NCBI RefSeq assembly: GCF_900019265.1
Contig: NZ_CYGX02000028.1
Location: 63,153-127,152 of the forward strand
DNA length: 64,000 nt
Direction: 5' to 3'
DNA from: Paraburkholderia ribeironis
GTDB taxonomy: Bacteria > Pseudomonadota > Gammaproteobacteria > Burkholderiales > Burkholderiaceae
Shown: positions 24,912 to 34,888 of the stretch, one piece after another
Position numbering within the stretch: position 1 is the stretch's first letter
Layout: every line of letters starts with the position of its first letter
Made by a program: the position numbers and the translations under genes
Notes under the pieces: generated by a model
Database searches by the model: none
The model's input: the letters and a program-made list of their open reading frames with translations, nothing else
Told to the model about the DNA's origin: nothing

Positions 24912-27900
24912 ATGGCACGCAACGTCCCCACCTACGCCAGCATGACTTCGGCCCCGATCACCGCCGCTGCGGACGCGGCTTCCCGTCCGGCGGCTTCGCA
25001 CACCGCGCCGGGCCTCGCTCTGGCTCCGTCGACGCGGCACGCGCTGGAGGGCTTCCATCCGGCGGTCGCCGGCTGGTTCCTGAATACCTTCCTCGCGCCG
25101 ACCGACGCGCAAACCGCCGCCTGGCCGCAGATCCGTCGTGGCCGCTCGACGCTGGTCGCCGCGCCGACGGGCTCGGGCAAGACGCTCACCGCGTTCCTCT
25201 CCGCACTCGACGATCTGGTCCAGCAAGGTCTCGCCAACGGCGGCGCCTTGCCCGACGAAACGCTGGTGGTGTACGTGTCGCCACTGAAGGCGCTGTCCAA
25301 CGACATCCGCCTGAACCTGCAGATGCCGCTGCAAGGCATCGCCGCGGAACTCGACGCACGCGGGTTGCCGCCGCTCGAGATCCGCACGGCAGTGCGCACG
25401 GGCGACACCACGCAGCAGGAACGCAACGCGCTGAAGAAGCGCGCACCGCATATTCTCGTGACCACGCCGGAGTCGCTCTACGTGCTGCTCGGCTCGGACT
25501 CGGGCCGCCGCATGCTGGCGACTGTGCGCACGGTGATCGTCGACGAGATTCATGCGCTGGCGGGCAGCAAGCGCGGCAGCCATCTCGCGCTCAGCCTCGA
25601 ACGTCTCGACGCGCTGTGTCAGCGGCGTCTGCCGCGCATCGGGCTGTCGGCCACGCAAAAGCCGGTGAGCGCGGTGGCGCGCTTTCTGGTCGGTGGCGCG
25701 AGCATCGATAGCGACATCCCTGCCGACTGCGCGATCATCGACGTGGGTCACGTGCGTGCACGCGATCTCGCGCTCGAGATCCCGCCCGTGCCGCTCGAAG
25801 CGGTGATGCCCAACGAGGTGTGGGAACGCGTATATGACCGCCTCGCCGAACTGATCGCGATGCATCGCACCACGCTGATTTTCGTCAACACGCGGCGCAT
25901 GGCCGAACGCGCCGCGCGTCATCTGACCGAACGGCTCGGCAAGGAGGCGGTCGCCGCGCATCACGGCAGCCTCGCGAAAGAGCATCGTTTCGACGCCGAA
26001 CAGCGCCTCAAACGCGGCGAACTGCGCGTGCTGATCGCCACCGCATCGCTCGAACTCGGCATCGATATCGGCGATGTCGATCTGGTCTGCCAGATGGGTT
26101 CGCCGCGTGCGATCGCGCCGTTCCTGCAACGCGTCGGACGCTCGGGCCATCATGTCGGCGGCATGCCCAAAGGGCGGCTCTTTCCGACCTCGCGCGACGA
26201 TCTGATCGAATGCGCGGCGCTGCTCGATTGCGTGCGCCGCGGCGAACTCGACGCGCTGCGCATCCCACGCGCGCCGCTCGATGTGCTCGCGCAACAGATC
26301 GTCGCGGAAGTGTCGAGCGCGCAATGGAGCGAGGACGCGCTGTTCGCGATGCTGCGGCGCGCCGCGCCCTACGCGGAACTGCTGCGCGAACAGTACGACG
26401 CGGTGCTGCGCATGCTCGCCGAAGGCTACACGAGCCGCCACGGTCCGCGCGCCGCCTACGTGCATCGCGACGCGGTGAGCGGCACGCTGCGCGGCCGGCG
26501 CGGCGGCAAGCTGGTCGCCGTGACGTCGGGCGGCACGATTCCCGAGAACGCGGACTACGCGGTGGTGCTCGAACCGCAGGCGATCAACATCGGCACCGTC
26601 AACGAAGACTTCGCGGTCGAGAGTCTGGCCGGCGACGTGTTTCAGCTCGGCAATGCGTCGTACCGGATTCTGCGCATCGAGAGCGGCCGCGTGCGGGTCG
26701 AGGACGCGCAGGGGCAGCCGCCGAATATTCCATTCTGGCTCGGCGAGGCGCCGGGGCGCAGCGATGAACTGTCGTTCGGAGTGGCGCGGCTGCGCGAACG
26801 GATCGCGCAACTGCTCGACGAGCGGCAGACGCCGCAGAGCACGGATGCGGCAACGGCCGCAAGCGCAGGCGAAGCGGCGGGCGAAGTGGCGGGCGAAGCG
26901 GCAGGCAAACCGGCAGGCAAACCGGCGGGCGAAGCGGCAGGCAAACCGGCAAGCGAAGCCGCCCGCCTCGAGCACGCGATCGACTGGCTGGTCGAGAACC
27001 TCGAACTCGACGAAGCCGCCGCGCGCCAGATCGTCGACTATCTGGCGCGCGCACGCGCGGCGCTCGGCGTGCTGCCCACCCAGAACACGCTGGTGATGGA
27101 GCGCTTCTTCGATGAATCCGGCGGCATGCAACTCGTCATCCACTCGCCATTCGGCAGCCGCGTCAACCGCGCGTGGGGCCTCGCGCTGCGCAAGCGCTTC
27201 TGCCGCTCGTTCAATTTCGAACTGCAAGCCGCCGCCACCGAGGACGCGATCGTGCTGTCGCTGACCAGCAGCCACTCGTTCGTGCTCGACGAAGTGTGGC
27301 GCTATCTGCGTTCAAACAGCGCCGAGCACCTGCTGATCCAGGCCCTGCTCGACGCACCGCTTTTCGGCGTGCGCTGGCGCTGGAACGCGACTGTCGCGCT
27401 CGGCCTGCCGCGCTACACCGGCGGGCGCAAGACCGCACCGCAACTGCAGCGCATGCGCAGCGAAGACCTGCTCGCCAGTGTGTTTCCCGAGCAGGCCGCG
27501 TGTCTGGAGAACGTGGTCGGCGAACGCGAAGTGCCGCATCATCCGTTAGTTGACCAAACCATCGACGACTGCCTCCACGATGCGATGGACAGCGAACGGT
27601 GGCTCGCGCTGCTGCGTCGCATCGAACAGGGCGAGGTGCGGCTGGTCGCACGCGATCTGCCGGCGCCGTCGCCGCTCGCGGCCGAAATCCTCACCGCGAA
27701 GCCGTACGCGTATCTCGACGACGCGCCGCTCGAGGAGCGCCGCACGCAGGCCGTGCTGAACCGCCGCTGGACCGATCCGGCCAGCGCCGACGACCTCGGC
27801 GCGCTCGATGCCGCTGCGATCGACAGCGTGCGCGACGAAGCGTGGCCCCAGGCACGCAACGCCGACGAGATGCACGAAGCACTGACGGGGCTCGCCTGCA

Positions 27901-29513
27901 TCACCGAAGCCGAGGCGCGCGCTCAGGAGGGCTGGCCGGCGTGGCTCGCGTCGCTGGCCAATGCCGGCCGCGCAACCCTGCTGCGCCTGGCCGACGATGC
28001 TGCCGTGTGGCTGCCGGCCGAGCGCCTCACCTGCTTCCAGGCGCTCTACCCCGAGATGTCGCACGCCCGCTATGCACCGCCGCTCGTTGCGCCAAAAGGC
28101 TACACCGACAGCTGGCACGCCGACGACGCGCTGCTCGACGTGCTGCGCGCACGCCTGACCGGCTTCGGCCCGCTGCCGGTCAGCGCGATTGCACTGCCGC
28201 TGCGGCTGCCGGCGGCCTCAGTCGAGCAGTCGCTCATCCGTCTCGAAGCGCAAGGCTATGTGATGCGTGGCCGCTTCACACCGCAAGCCACCGAAGAAGA
28301 ATGGTGCGAGCGTCACCTGCTCGCGCGGATTCATCGCTACACGGTGAAGCGCTTGCGCCGCGAAATCGAACCGGTGGAGCGGCACGACTTCATGCGCTTC
28401 CTGTTCGAGTGGCAGCATCTGACGCCGGCCACGCGCAGCGAAGGCCGCGACGCGCTGGCCGCGGCGCTCGACCAGCTCGAAGGCTTTCAGGCCGCGGCCG
28501 GCGCGTGGGAGGACGACATCCTGCCGGCGCGCGTGCGAGCCTACTCGACCAGTTCCCTCGACGAGCTATGCCGCGCCGGCAAGATCGTCTGGACCCGGTT
28601 GACGGAGCGCGCTCGCGGCACCGCGGGACCGATCCGCAGCACGCCGATCGTGCTGCTGCCGCGCGCCCAGGTCCGCACGTGGCGCGCCTTGCTCGATCCG
28701 TCGAGGCCACTGGAATTGTCGGCGCTCGCACAAAGCGTGTACGACACGCTGTCGCAACACGGCGCGATGTTCTTCGACGAGCTGCTCACCGAGGTCCGCG
28801 TATTGCGCATGGAGCTGGAGAATGCGCTGGGCGAGCTGGTCGCCGCCGGCCTCGCGAACTCCGACAGCTTCGCGGGTCTGCGCGCCTTGCTCAAGCCGGT
28901 CGCCAAACGCAACGCCTTTTCCAGTAGCCGGCGCGCACGAGCGGGCGCGCTGATCGGCGGGATGGATGACGCGGGACGCTGGGCACTCGTGAGCCGCCAA
29001 CCGGTCGACGGGCAGACGGAGCCTGCGCCGGAGCGCCGTCGAGCGTTGCCGCCGGACATGCTCGAGCACGTCGCGATGGCCTTGCTGCGCCGCTATGGCG
29101 TGGTGTTCTGGCGTCTGCTCGAACGCGAAGCGGATTGGCTGCCGCCGTGGCGCGATCTGCTGCGCATCCTGCAACGGCTCGAAGCGCGCGGCGTGATTCG
29201 TGGCGGGCGCTTCGTGAATGGCCTCGCCGGCGAACAGTTTGCGTTGCCCGAGGCGATTCCCGTGCTGCGGGAAGTCCGGCGACAGGCGAACGAGAATGCG
29301 CTGGTATGCGTCGCCGGCACCGATCCGTTGAATCTCGCGGGCACGTTGCTGGTCGGTGAACGGGTACCGGCGGTGGCCGGCAACCGGCTTCTGTACCGCG
29401 ACGGCGTGGTGGTCGCCACGCTCGTCGCCGGGAAATTCTGCTTCGATGCGTCGGTGGAAGGCAATCCCGTCGAACGCGAGCGGGCGCGCGCACTGCTTGC
29501 GCGCAGATTCTAG
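24912..29513 (+). CDS. lhr: Large ATP-dependent helicase Lhr
   Basis: Superfamily 2 3'-5' helicase of the long Lhr class (1533 residues; E. coli 1538). Walker A APTGSGKT near residue 84-91, DEIH box in VIVDEIHAL near 210, motif III SATQKP and motif VI QRVGRSGHH. A winged-helix and long C-terminal region follows that is specific to long Lhr proteins, which have also been linked to DNA-glycosylase activity in E. coli. ATG at 24912 is favoured over the in-frame upstream codons, which run through the tandem repeats; an ATG at 24942 is an alternative. A Gly/Ala/Lys/Glu repeat insert lies at about residues 650-685. It is not next to ligase or nuclease genes. Confidence 0.93.
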   Translation: MARNVPTYASMTSAPITAAADAASRPAASHTAPGLALAPSTRHALEGFHPAVAGWFLNTFLAPTDAQTAAWPQIRRGRSTLVAAPTGSGKTLTAFLSALDDLVQQGLANGGALPDETLVVYVSPLKALSNDIRLNLQMPLQGIAAELDARGLPPLEIRTAVRTGDTTQQERNALKKRAPHILVTTPESLYVLLGSDSGRRMLATVRTVIVDEIHALAGSKRGSHLALSLERLDALCQRRLPRIGLSATQKPVSAVARFLVGGASIDSDIPADCAIIDVGHVRARDLALEIPPVPLEAVMPNEVWERVYDRLAELIAMHRTTLIFVNTRRMAERAARHLTERLGKEAVAAHHGSLAKEHRFDAEQRLKRGELRVLIATASLELGIDIGDVDLVCQMGSPRAIAPFLQRVGRSGHHVGGMPKGRLFPTSRDDLIECAALLDCVRRGELDALRIPRAPLDVLAQQIVAEVSSAQWSEDALFAMLRRAAPYAELLREQYDAVLRMLAEGYTSRHGPRAAYVHRDAVSGTLRGRRGGKLVAVTSGGTIPENADYAVVLEPQAINIGTVNEDFAVESLAGDVFQLGNASYRILRIESGRVRVEDAQGQPPNIPFWLGEAPGRSDELSFGVARLRERIAQLLDERQTPQSTDAATAASAGEAAGEVAGEAAGKPAGKPAGEAAGKPASEAARLEHAIDWLVENLELDEAAARQIVDYLARARAALGVLPTQNTLVMERFFDESGGMQLVIHSPFGSRVNRAWGLALRKRFCRSFNFELQAAATEDAIVLSLTSSHSFVLDEVWRYLRSNSAEHLLIQALLDAPLFGVRWRWNATVALGLPRYTGGRKTAPQLQRMRSEDLLASVFPEQAACLENVVGEREVPHHPLVDQTIDDCLHDAMDSERWLALLRRIEQGEVRLVARDLPAPSPLAAEILTAKPYAYLDDAPLEERRTQAVLNRRWTDPASADDLGALDAAAIDSVRDEAWPQARNADEMHEALTGLACITEAEARAQEGWPAWLASLANAGRATLLRLADDAAVWLPAERLTCFQALYPEMSHARYAPPLVAPKGYTDSWHADDALLDVLRARLTGFGPLPVSAIALPLRLPAASVEQSLIRLEAQGYVMRGRFTPQATEEEWCERHLLARIHRYTVKRLRREIEPVERHDFMRFLFEWQHLTPATRSEGRDALAAALDQLEGFQAAAGAWEDDILPARVRAYSTSSLDELCRAGKIVWTRLTERARGTAGPIRSTPIVLLPRAQVRTWRALLDPSRPLELSALAQSVYDTLSQHGAMFFDELLTEVRVLRMELENALGELVAAGLANSDSFAGLRALLKPVAKRNAFSSSRRARAGALIGGMDDAGRWALVSRQPVDGQTEPAPERRRALPPDMLEHVAMALLRRYGVVFWRLLEREADWLPPWRDLLRILQRLEARGVIRGGRFVNGLAGEQFALPEAIPVLREVRRQANENALVCVAGTDPLNLAGTLLVGERVPAVAGNRLLYRDGVVVATLVAGKFCFDASVEGNPVERERARALLARRF
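26866..26964 (+). repeat. In-frame 12-bp repeats inside lhr
   Basis: Repeats of the type GGCGAAGCGGCA / GGCAAACCGGCA encode GEAA, GEVA and GKPA tetrapeptides between the helicase core and the following domain. They look like a variable-length linker. Confidence 0.8.
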
Positions 29514-29614
29514 ATTTTCATCGGCCAGCTATGCGGCGCGCATCGCCGCGCACCGCGCCCTTCTGTGGTGCCGCCGCGCGGCGCTGAGGCAGCCCCTCAC
29601 GCTCGCGCACAGCC

Positions 29615-29669
29615 AACCGTTAATAACCGTTAAGGTTTATAGGTCGGGATGCGATCGCTTCGCTACAAT
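29615..29669 (+). promoter_or_regulatory. Direct repeats and -10 element upstream of the GGDEF-EAL gene
   Basis: AACCGTTAA occurs at 29615-29623 and 29625-29633, ten bases apart (one helical turn, same face). A TACAAT -10-like hexamer lies at 29664-29669 with no good -35 in front. This layout suggests an activator-dependent promoter for the gene at 29751. Confidence 0.4.
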
Positions 29670-29750
29670 GGCGCGGTCTTAAGTATGATGAAGGCAGTCT
29701 GCCGCTCACCGCCTTGACGGAACTGCTGGCATACACCGCCCGGGAACCTC

Positions 29751-31754
29751 ATGAACGAAGACCAACGCGACCAGGTGCTTTATGCCCAGTTCGGCACAAG
29801 CAGTCCAAGCTGGCGTCTGTCGGCCAATAACAACACACTCGAACTCTCGCCCGTTACCGGCTATGTGCCCGCCAATGGCGCCATTGCGCTGGATCCTCGA
29901 CAAGCCGCGCAAGTCCGCTGCCTGGCTGGCGTGACCTCACGCGTGGTCGTCGATGTCCGGTTGTGCGGCGAACCGCTGCGTCTGCATCTGGTCGGCAAGA
30001 AGCTCAACAGCGACACCTGGGCCGGCACCGCGTCGGCTTATGACGATACGGAGTCGGTGGCCCGCGATCTCGTGCTGAGCCTGTCGTTTGCCGAGCGGGT
30101 CGTCTCCGAAGTCAATTCGATGGTCGTCATTATCGATCGGCACGGCCGCATACAGCGCTTCAACCGGCTCGCGGAAGAGCTTATCGGCGTCAACGAAGAG
30201 GACATCATCGGCCACGAGGTGTGGGCGCTCCTCATGTGCTCTGAAGACGGCGCGGCTGCCAGCCAGGACATCGCGGGCCTCTTCAGTCGCGGCGTGTCGT
30301 ATGAGGTCGAACGGCGCATCAGGACGGTGCATGGCGAACGGCTCTTTCTGTTTCGCAATAAGTTCATTCAGAGCGGCAGCGGCGTCGAAGAGCAGTTCCT
30401 GATCTGCTCGGGCACGGACATCACCGAACTGCGACTCGCGCAGGAACGGCTCACCGAGCTGGCCAACACCGATTCACTCACCGGTTTCGCCAATCGCGAC
30501 GCGATCCAGCACAAGATTCGCAAGGCAATCGACGAAGCCGCCGCTGGCGAAGCGGTCGGCGTGCTGTTTCTCGATCTCGACAACTTCAAGAAGGTCAACG
30601 ATCACTATGGCCACGTGTTCGGCGACCATCTCATCTGCGATGTCTCGGCGGCCATCAGCACCTGCCTGAACGAAGGCGACGCGGCCGCGCGGCTGGGCGG
30701 CGACGAGTTCATCGTGCTCGCGGCGAAAGGCACCGCGCACCAACTCGAAGCTACCGCGCAACGCATTCTGGAGCGCATGCGCGCGCCGTTCGCCGTCGGG
30801 CTCGTGGAGGTCTATACCGGCTGCTCGATCGGCATCGCTCGCTATCCCGAACACGGCGACACCGTCGAATCGCTGATCCGTTCAGCCGATACGGCCATGT
30901 ACGTCGCCAAGGACGAAGGCAAGCGCACCCACCGTGTGTTCTCGCCCGACATGAACCGCCGGGTCGCCGAGTACATGTGGCTCGACACCAATCTGCGGCG
31001 TGGGCTCGAAGAAGGTCAGTTCACGCTGCACTACCAGCCCAAGCTGTCGCTCGCCACTGGCGTCGTGCAGGGCGCGGAGGCGCTGGTGCGCTGGAATTCG
31101 CCGGAGCGCGGGCAGATCATGCCGGTGGAATTCATCCGTTATGCCGAAGAATCCGGGCTGATCGGCGTGCTCGGGCGCTGGGTGATGGAAACGGCCGCGA
31201 CCCAGGCGGCCCGCTGGAAAGCAGCGGGCTACAACCTGCGCATCGCGATCAATGTGTCGGCGCGGCAACTGGCCGACACCGCCGTGGTCCGGCATTTCGC
31301 CGAAGCGCTGCAGCATGCCAACCTCGATCCCTGCCTGATCGACCTCGAACTCACCGAAAGCTGTCTGATCGAAGACGAAGCAGCCGCGATCGATCTGATC
31401 AAGCAGTTCCGCCGGCTCGGCGCCCAGGTGCATCTGGACGACTTCGGCACCGGCTACTCGTCGCTGTCGCAACTTGGCCGCATTCCGCTCGACGTGATCA
31501 AGCTCGACCGCAGCTTCGTGCGCTCGATCAACGCCGACATCAAGGCGCAGGCGCTGGTGCGCTCGATGGTGGCGGTCGCGCAGGAGCTCGATTTCCAGGT
31601 GGTGGCCGAAGGCATCGAAACGGAATCGGAGGAAGCGTTCATGAAGGGGCTGGGCGTCGATTACGTGCAGGGCTTCCTGTATGGCCAGGCGATGCCCGCG
31701 CCCGAATTCGAACGCTGGTTGCAGGTTCGGCGCAAGCTCAGGCTGATCGCCTGA
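29751..31754 (+). CDS. PAS-GGDEF-EAL cyclic-di-GMP protein, PdeR-like
   Basis: 667 residues. The N-terminal ~100 residues (LYAQFGTSSPSWRLSANNN) resemble E. coli PdeR (YciR/Gmr). A PAS domain follows (VVIIDRHGRIQRFNRLAEELIG), then a GGDEF domain with an intact active site (GGDEF at 316-320) and an EAL domain. The EAL domain has EAL at 443-445, DDFGTGYSSLSQL, KLDRSF and AEGIET, so the phosphodiesterase residues look complete. Architecture and length match PdeR, a trigger enzyme that lowers c-di-GMP and controls biofilm matrix genes. No transmembrane segment. Stands alone. Confidence 0.88.
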   Translation: MNEDQRDQVLYAQFGTSSPSWRLSANNNTLELSPVTGYVPANGAIALDPRQAAQVRCLAGVTSRVVVDVRLCGEPLRLHLVGKKLNSDTWAGTASAYDDTESVARDLVLSLSFAERVVSEVNSMVVIIDRHGRIQRFNRLAEELIGVNEEDIIGHEVWALLMCSEDGAAASQDIAGLFSRGVSYEVERRIRTVHGERLFLFRNKFIQSGSGVEEQFLICSGTDITELRLAQERLTELANTDSLTGFANRDAIQHKIRKAIDEAAAGEAVGVLFLDLDNFKKVNDHYGHVFGDHLICDVSAAISTCLNEGDAAARLGGDEFIVLAAKGTAHQLEATAQRILERMRAPFAVGLVEVYTGCSIGIARYPEHGDTVESLIRSADTAMYVAKDEGKRTHRVFSPDMNRRVAEYMWLDTNLRRGLEEGQFTLHYQPKLSLATGVVQGAEALVRWNSPERGQIMPVEFIRYAEESGLIGVLGRWVMETAATQAARWKAAGYNLRIAINVSARQLADTAVVRHFAEALQHANLDPCLIDLELTESCLIEDEAAAIDLIKQFRRLGAQVHLDDFGTGYSSLSQLGRIPLDVIKLDRSFVRSINADIKAQALVRSMVAVAQELDFQVVAEGIETESEEAFMKGLGVDYVQGFLYGQAMPAPEFERWLQVRRKLRLIA

Positions 31755-31872
31755 GCATCGCGCGCCTCGCCCGGCGCGCGACGCAGATCATCCAGACCGC
31801 GGCCCTGCGCCGTTCGCTATTGCAAATGCGGCAAACGCGGCGGCAAACGCGCGAACCAGCGCGCGGTAACGC

Positions 31873-33336
31873 TCAAGGCGCGGCGGCGATCACCTCGGCT
31901 ACCGCGGCCGTGAGCTTCTTGCCGTAGGGGATGTGCAGGAATTCATTCGGTCCGTGCGCGTTCGACTTCGGCCCGAGCACCCCGCACACCATGAACTGCG
32001 ATTGCGGAAAGCCCGCCTTCAGCACGTTCATCAACGGGATGGTGCCGCCCTGGCCGATGTACGCGACGTCCGCGCCATAGTGCTTGCGCGATGCGTCGTT
32101 GAGCGCGGTGGCGAGCCACGGCGCGAGATCGGGCGCGTTCCAGCCGCTCGCCGCGCCGGCGTCCGGCTTGAACGTCACCTTCGCGTTGTACGGCGGATCG
32201 AATTCGAGCAGCGCCTTCAATTCGGCGACGGCCTTGTCCGCTTCGATCAGCGGCGGCAGTCGCAGCGACAGTTTGAACGCGGTACGCGGGCGCAGCACGT
32301 TGCCGGCATCGGCGAGCGCGGGCAGACCGGCCGCGCCGGTCACCGACAGCGACGGACGCCACGTCGAGTTGAGCAACGCCTCTTGCGGATCGGTCGTGGT
32401 GGGCAGCACCTGGCGGCCGTCCTGGCCGCACGCCCACGGCAATTTCTTCCATACATCGTCGCCGAGAATCTGCGCGGTCGCTGCCGCTTCGCGCAGACGC
32501 TCCGCAGGGATCGAGCTGTGGAAACCCTTCGGCAACAGCGTGCCGTTGGCGGCGTCCTCCAGCCGGTCGAACAGTTGCCGCATGATGCGGAAGCTCGACG
32601 GCGCGATACCGCCGTAACCGCCCGAGTGAATGCCTTCGTCGAGCACCTGCACTTCGAGGTTGCCGGCGACGAGTCCACGCAGCGACGTGGTCAGCCACAG
32701 TTGATCGTAATTGCCCGCGCCGGAATCGAGACACACGACGAGACCGACCTTGCCGAGCCGTTCGCGCAGCACGTCGACGTACGGCAGCAGATCGTAGCTG
32801 CCCGATTCCTCGCAGGTTTCGATCAGGCCGACGCAACGTGGACGCTCGACGCCTTGCGCGTCGAGCGCGGCGAGCGCCGTGAGGCTTGCGTAGATCGCAT
32901 AGCCGTCGTCGGCGCCGCCGCGGCCATACAGCTTGTCGTCCTCGAGCTTCGGCGTCCACGGGCCGAGGTCCTTGCGCCAGCCGTCGAACTCGGGCTGCTT
33001 GTCGAGGTGGCCATACAGCACGATGGTTTCTTCGCTGCCCGAACGGGTCGCGGCCGCTTCGAAGAAGATCACCGGCGTGCGGCCCGGCAGGCGGACCACT
33101 TCGAGTTTCAGGCCGCGCACCGGCTGCTGCCCGGCCCATTGCGCCGCGTCGGTGATCACGCGCTCCAGATAGCCGTGCTTCACCCAATCGGGATCGAACG
33201 CCGGACTCTTGGCCGGCACCGCGATGTAGTCCGTCAACGCGCGCACGATCTCATCGTTCCACTTGCGGTCCACGAATTCACGTAGCGTGTCCGGGTTGAC
33301 GCGGTGGGCGTGCTGGGTCGTATCGTCGGAGATCAT
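31873..33336 (-). CDS. M20-family metallopeptidase (dipeptidase-like)
   Basis: 487 residues. Di-zinc peptidase with the M20 ligands in order: His in VLYGHLDKQPEF, bridging Asp in LYGRGGADDGYAIY, Glu pair in ETCEESGS, Asp in VCLDSGAGNYD, and the C-terminal His in NAHGPNEFLHIPYG. The lid/dimerisation domain lies between about residues 200 and 370. Start ATG at 33336 is the family-like N-terminus; upstream sequence is not. Probably hydrolyses dipeptides in the cytoplasm (carnosinase/CNDP-like group). Monocistronic, convergent with the GGDEF-EAL gene. Confidence 0.9.
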   Translation of the reverse strand: MISDDTTQHAHRVNPDTLREFVDRKWNDEIVRALTDYIAVPAKSPAFDPDWVKHGYLERVITDAAQWAGQQPVRGLKLEVVRLPGRTPVIFFEAAATRSGSEETIVLYGHLDKQPEFDGWRKDLGPWTPKLEDDKLYGRGGADDGYAIYASLTALAALDAQGVERPRCVGLIETCEESGSYDLLPYVDVLRERLGKVGLVVCLDSGAGNYDQLWLTTSLRGLVAGNLEVQVLDEGIHSGGYGGIAPSSFRIMRQLFDRLEDAANGTLLPKGFHSSIPAERLREAAATAQILGDDVWKKLPWACGQDGRQVLPTTTDPQEALLNSTWRPSLSVTGAAGLPALADAGNVLRPRTAFKLSLRLPPLIEADKAVAELKALLEFDPPYNAKVTFKPDAGAASGWNAPDLAPWLATALNDASRKHYGADVAYIGQGGTIPLMNVLKAGFPQSQFMVCGVLGPKSNAHGPNEFLHIPYGKKLTAAVAEVIAAAP

Positions 33337-33612
33337 GGTGGCGGTCCTGGCGGTTCGGTTCTGTCGAAATGGCCATGATAGTCCTGATGCGGGATCGGCT
33401 GAACCCCTCGACGCATATCCGGACCGCTGCAGAGGCGCGGCGCCGGCGTGTTGCGTCCCAATGGTTTGGCGTTTAGCCAGCAACGAGCGGGCAACGTGCC
33501 GGCAAGCCCGAAGCGATGCACGAGCGACCGCCAACGCGCTCAGCATCGAAGCTGCAAGGACTGGGCATTCGCGCGACAATCAACGCATACGTCGCGTATC
33601 GGGAGCAGTTTC

Positions 33613-33924
33613 ATGAGCCGCAACGTTGTCGTTCAGCTTATCGCGGCGATATTCGCGCTGGCGCTGTATTTTCTGCCGGCGATTCTCGCGGATCGGCGCA
33701 AACGCCATGACGTGCTGACGCTGGCGCTCTTCAATGCGTGCCTCGGCTGGACCGTGTTGGGCTGGCTGCTCGCGCTCTACTGGTCGTTGCAGCCGAATCC
33801 GCCGAAGGACCTCGCGGGTGAGGTGGAAGAGTCACGCAAACTCGTGCGGATGCGGGCGTTTTCGTCCGCGCTGTTGCTGCGCGTGCAGCGACGCGCGTCC
33901 GCGCGGGATCGGCCGGAGAATTGA
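33613..33924 (+). CDS. Superinfection-immunity-like small membrane protein
   Basis: 103 residues. Two membrane helices with the pattern of the Imm_superinfect family (phage T4 Imm-like): ALYFLPAILADRRKRHD, then ALFNACLGWTVLGWLLALYWSL. In T4 the protein blocks DNA injection by related phages; chromosomal homologues are common and uncharacterised. No phage genes are nearby. The C-terminal ~45 residues are charged. ATG at 33613 begins the hydrophobic N-terminus; earlier in-frame starts give unlikely sequence. Confidence 0.72.
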   Translation: MSRNVVVQLIAAIFALALYFLPAILADRRKRHDVLTLALFNACLGWTVLGWLLALYWSLQPNPPKDLAGEVEESRKLVRMRAFSSALLLRVQRRASARDRPEN

Positions 33925-34068
33925 GTCAGTGTGGAATCAGCGCAAGGTGAGTGTGAACCGGGCCGGTCGGCAAACCGGGCGGCGGCAGCGGACGGACAGT
34001 CGAACGACAAGGAAGCGACGACGCTGACGCGTCAGAACCATAGTCAATGCCGGAATTGAATCGAAACC

Positions 34069-34101
34069 TGAACAACCGGCCGGATCACGGCCGGTTGTTC
34101 A
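34069..34101 (-). terminator. Hairpin after the DUF2158 gene
   Basis: TGAACAACCGGCC and its complement form a 13-bp stem with a 7-nt loop, 43 bp past the stop of the minus-strand gene at 34144. On that strand it is followed by CAGGTTTCGATTC, a weak U-tract, so it is a probable but not textbook terminator. Confidence 0.6.
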
Positions 34102-34143
34102 GGGCAATGCGCATTCATTCACCATGATTGACTCAGGCGGGAC

Positions 34144-34416
34144 TCAGGCGGCCCGTCCAACCCGGTGCCATTGCACGGAGCCAGCCGGGATGGAGCGCGG
34201 CTCGGCACGTACGCTGGCGGGTGCAAACATATCACGGCGCAGTTCGCCGTATTCATCAAACCACTCGCAAACCAGCCAATCACCAAGGTTGAGTGCGACC
34301 GCACCCGCGTATGTCACGGTCATGCGCGCCCCCCCTTCCTTCAATGCAACGACGTCCCCGACGTTGAAGCGAGCGACAGGCGATGTCTGGATTGCGTCAA
34401 TGGTAGCGGTCAGCAT
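34144..34416 (-). CDS. DUF2158 / YodC-like small protein
   Basis: 90 residues from the ATG at 34416 (a TTG two codons earlier is possible). DUF2158 pattern: FNVGDVVALKEGGARMTVTY, then WLVCEWFDEYGELRRDMFAP, a small SH3-like barrel. Function unknown. Single gene with a hairpin downstream. Confidence 0.75.
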   Translation of the reverse strand: MLTATIDAIQTSPVARFNVGDVVALKEGGARMTVTYAGAVALNLGDWLVCEWFDEYGELRRDMFAPASVRAEPRSIPAGSVQWHRVGRAA

Positions 34417-34422
34417 ATTCAA

Positions 34423-34888
34423 TCCCCTACGTTGAGCGTTATTTAAGTCACTGCGCCGGTTTTTCGACTTAGACCTACTGAGGGAAGCCTCTAAAGTTCA
34501 CGAAGATTAACAATTGAATTTAATCACGGCAAGTGCTTTTTATTGATACCGTTTTCATCGCCGCCGGAATGCCTTTTCCTACCGTCTTGCGTCAGTGGAA
34601 ACCAGGAAAATCCCTCAAGATGGCCGCCGACCCGCTGTCCGTGCGGCACCGCACGATCGCAACACTTACCTGGCGCGGTCTGCCGGTCAGTAGAAAATGC
34701 CCGGGGCTTTCTTCATATTAAATGCAAAACGCAATGCCACAGGGTTATTCCGGACCGCCGGAAAACTCGAATTACCTGTGAACGACTAACTCACCGGTAA
34801 ATGGGACGAGCCACAATTACGCTTTTGTTTAACGTCGATAATAATGCCGGCAAAACAGTCATCGAAAACGATTACCGAAGCGGGATTT
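34423..34888. other. Gene-free, AT-richer stretch
   Basis: I see no gene here. Short frames lack family features. The stretch 34440-34870 is visibly richer in A and T than its surroundings, contains runs such as CTTTTTATTGATACC, and separates the DUF2158 gene from the end of the exporter gene. Confidence 0.5.

Noticed and set aside
23550..27275. A 1241-residue minus-strand open frame covering the aldo/keto reductase and running antisense through lhr
   Set aside because: Only the last 353 residues are a protein family; the rest is the antisense of lhr and the 11-bp repeats, a common effect of high GC.
31933..33285. 450-residue plus-strand frame opposite the M20 peptidase
   Set aside because: Composition typical of an antisense frame; all metal-ligand motifs are on the minus strand.
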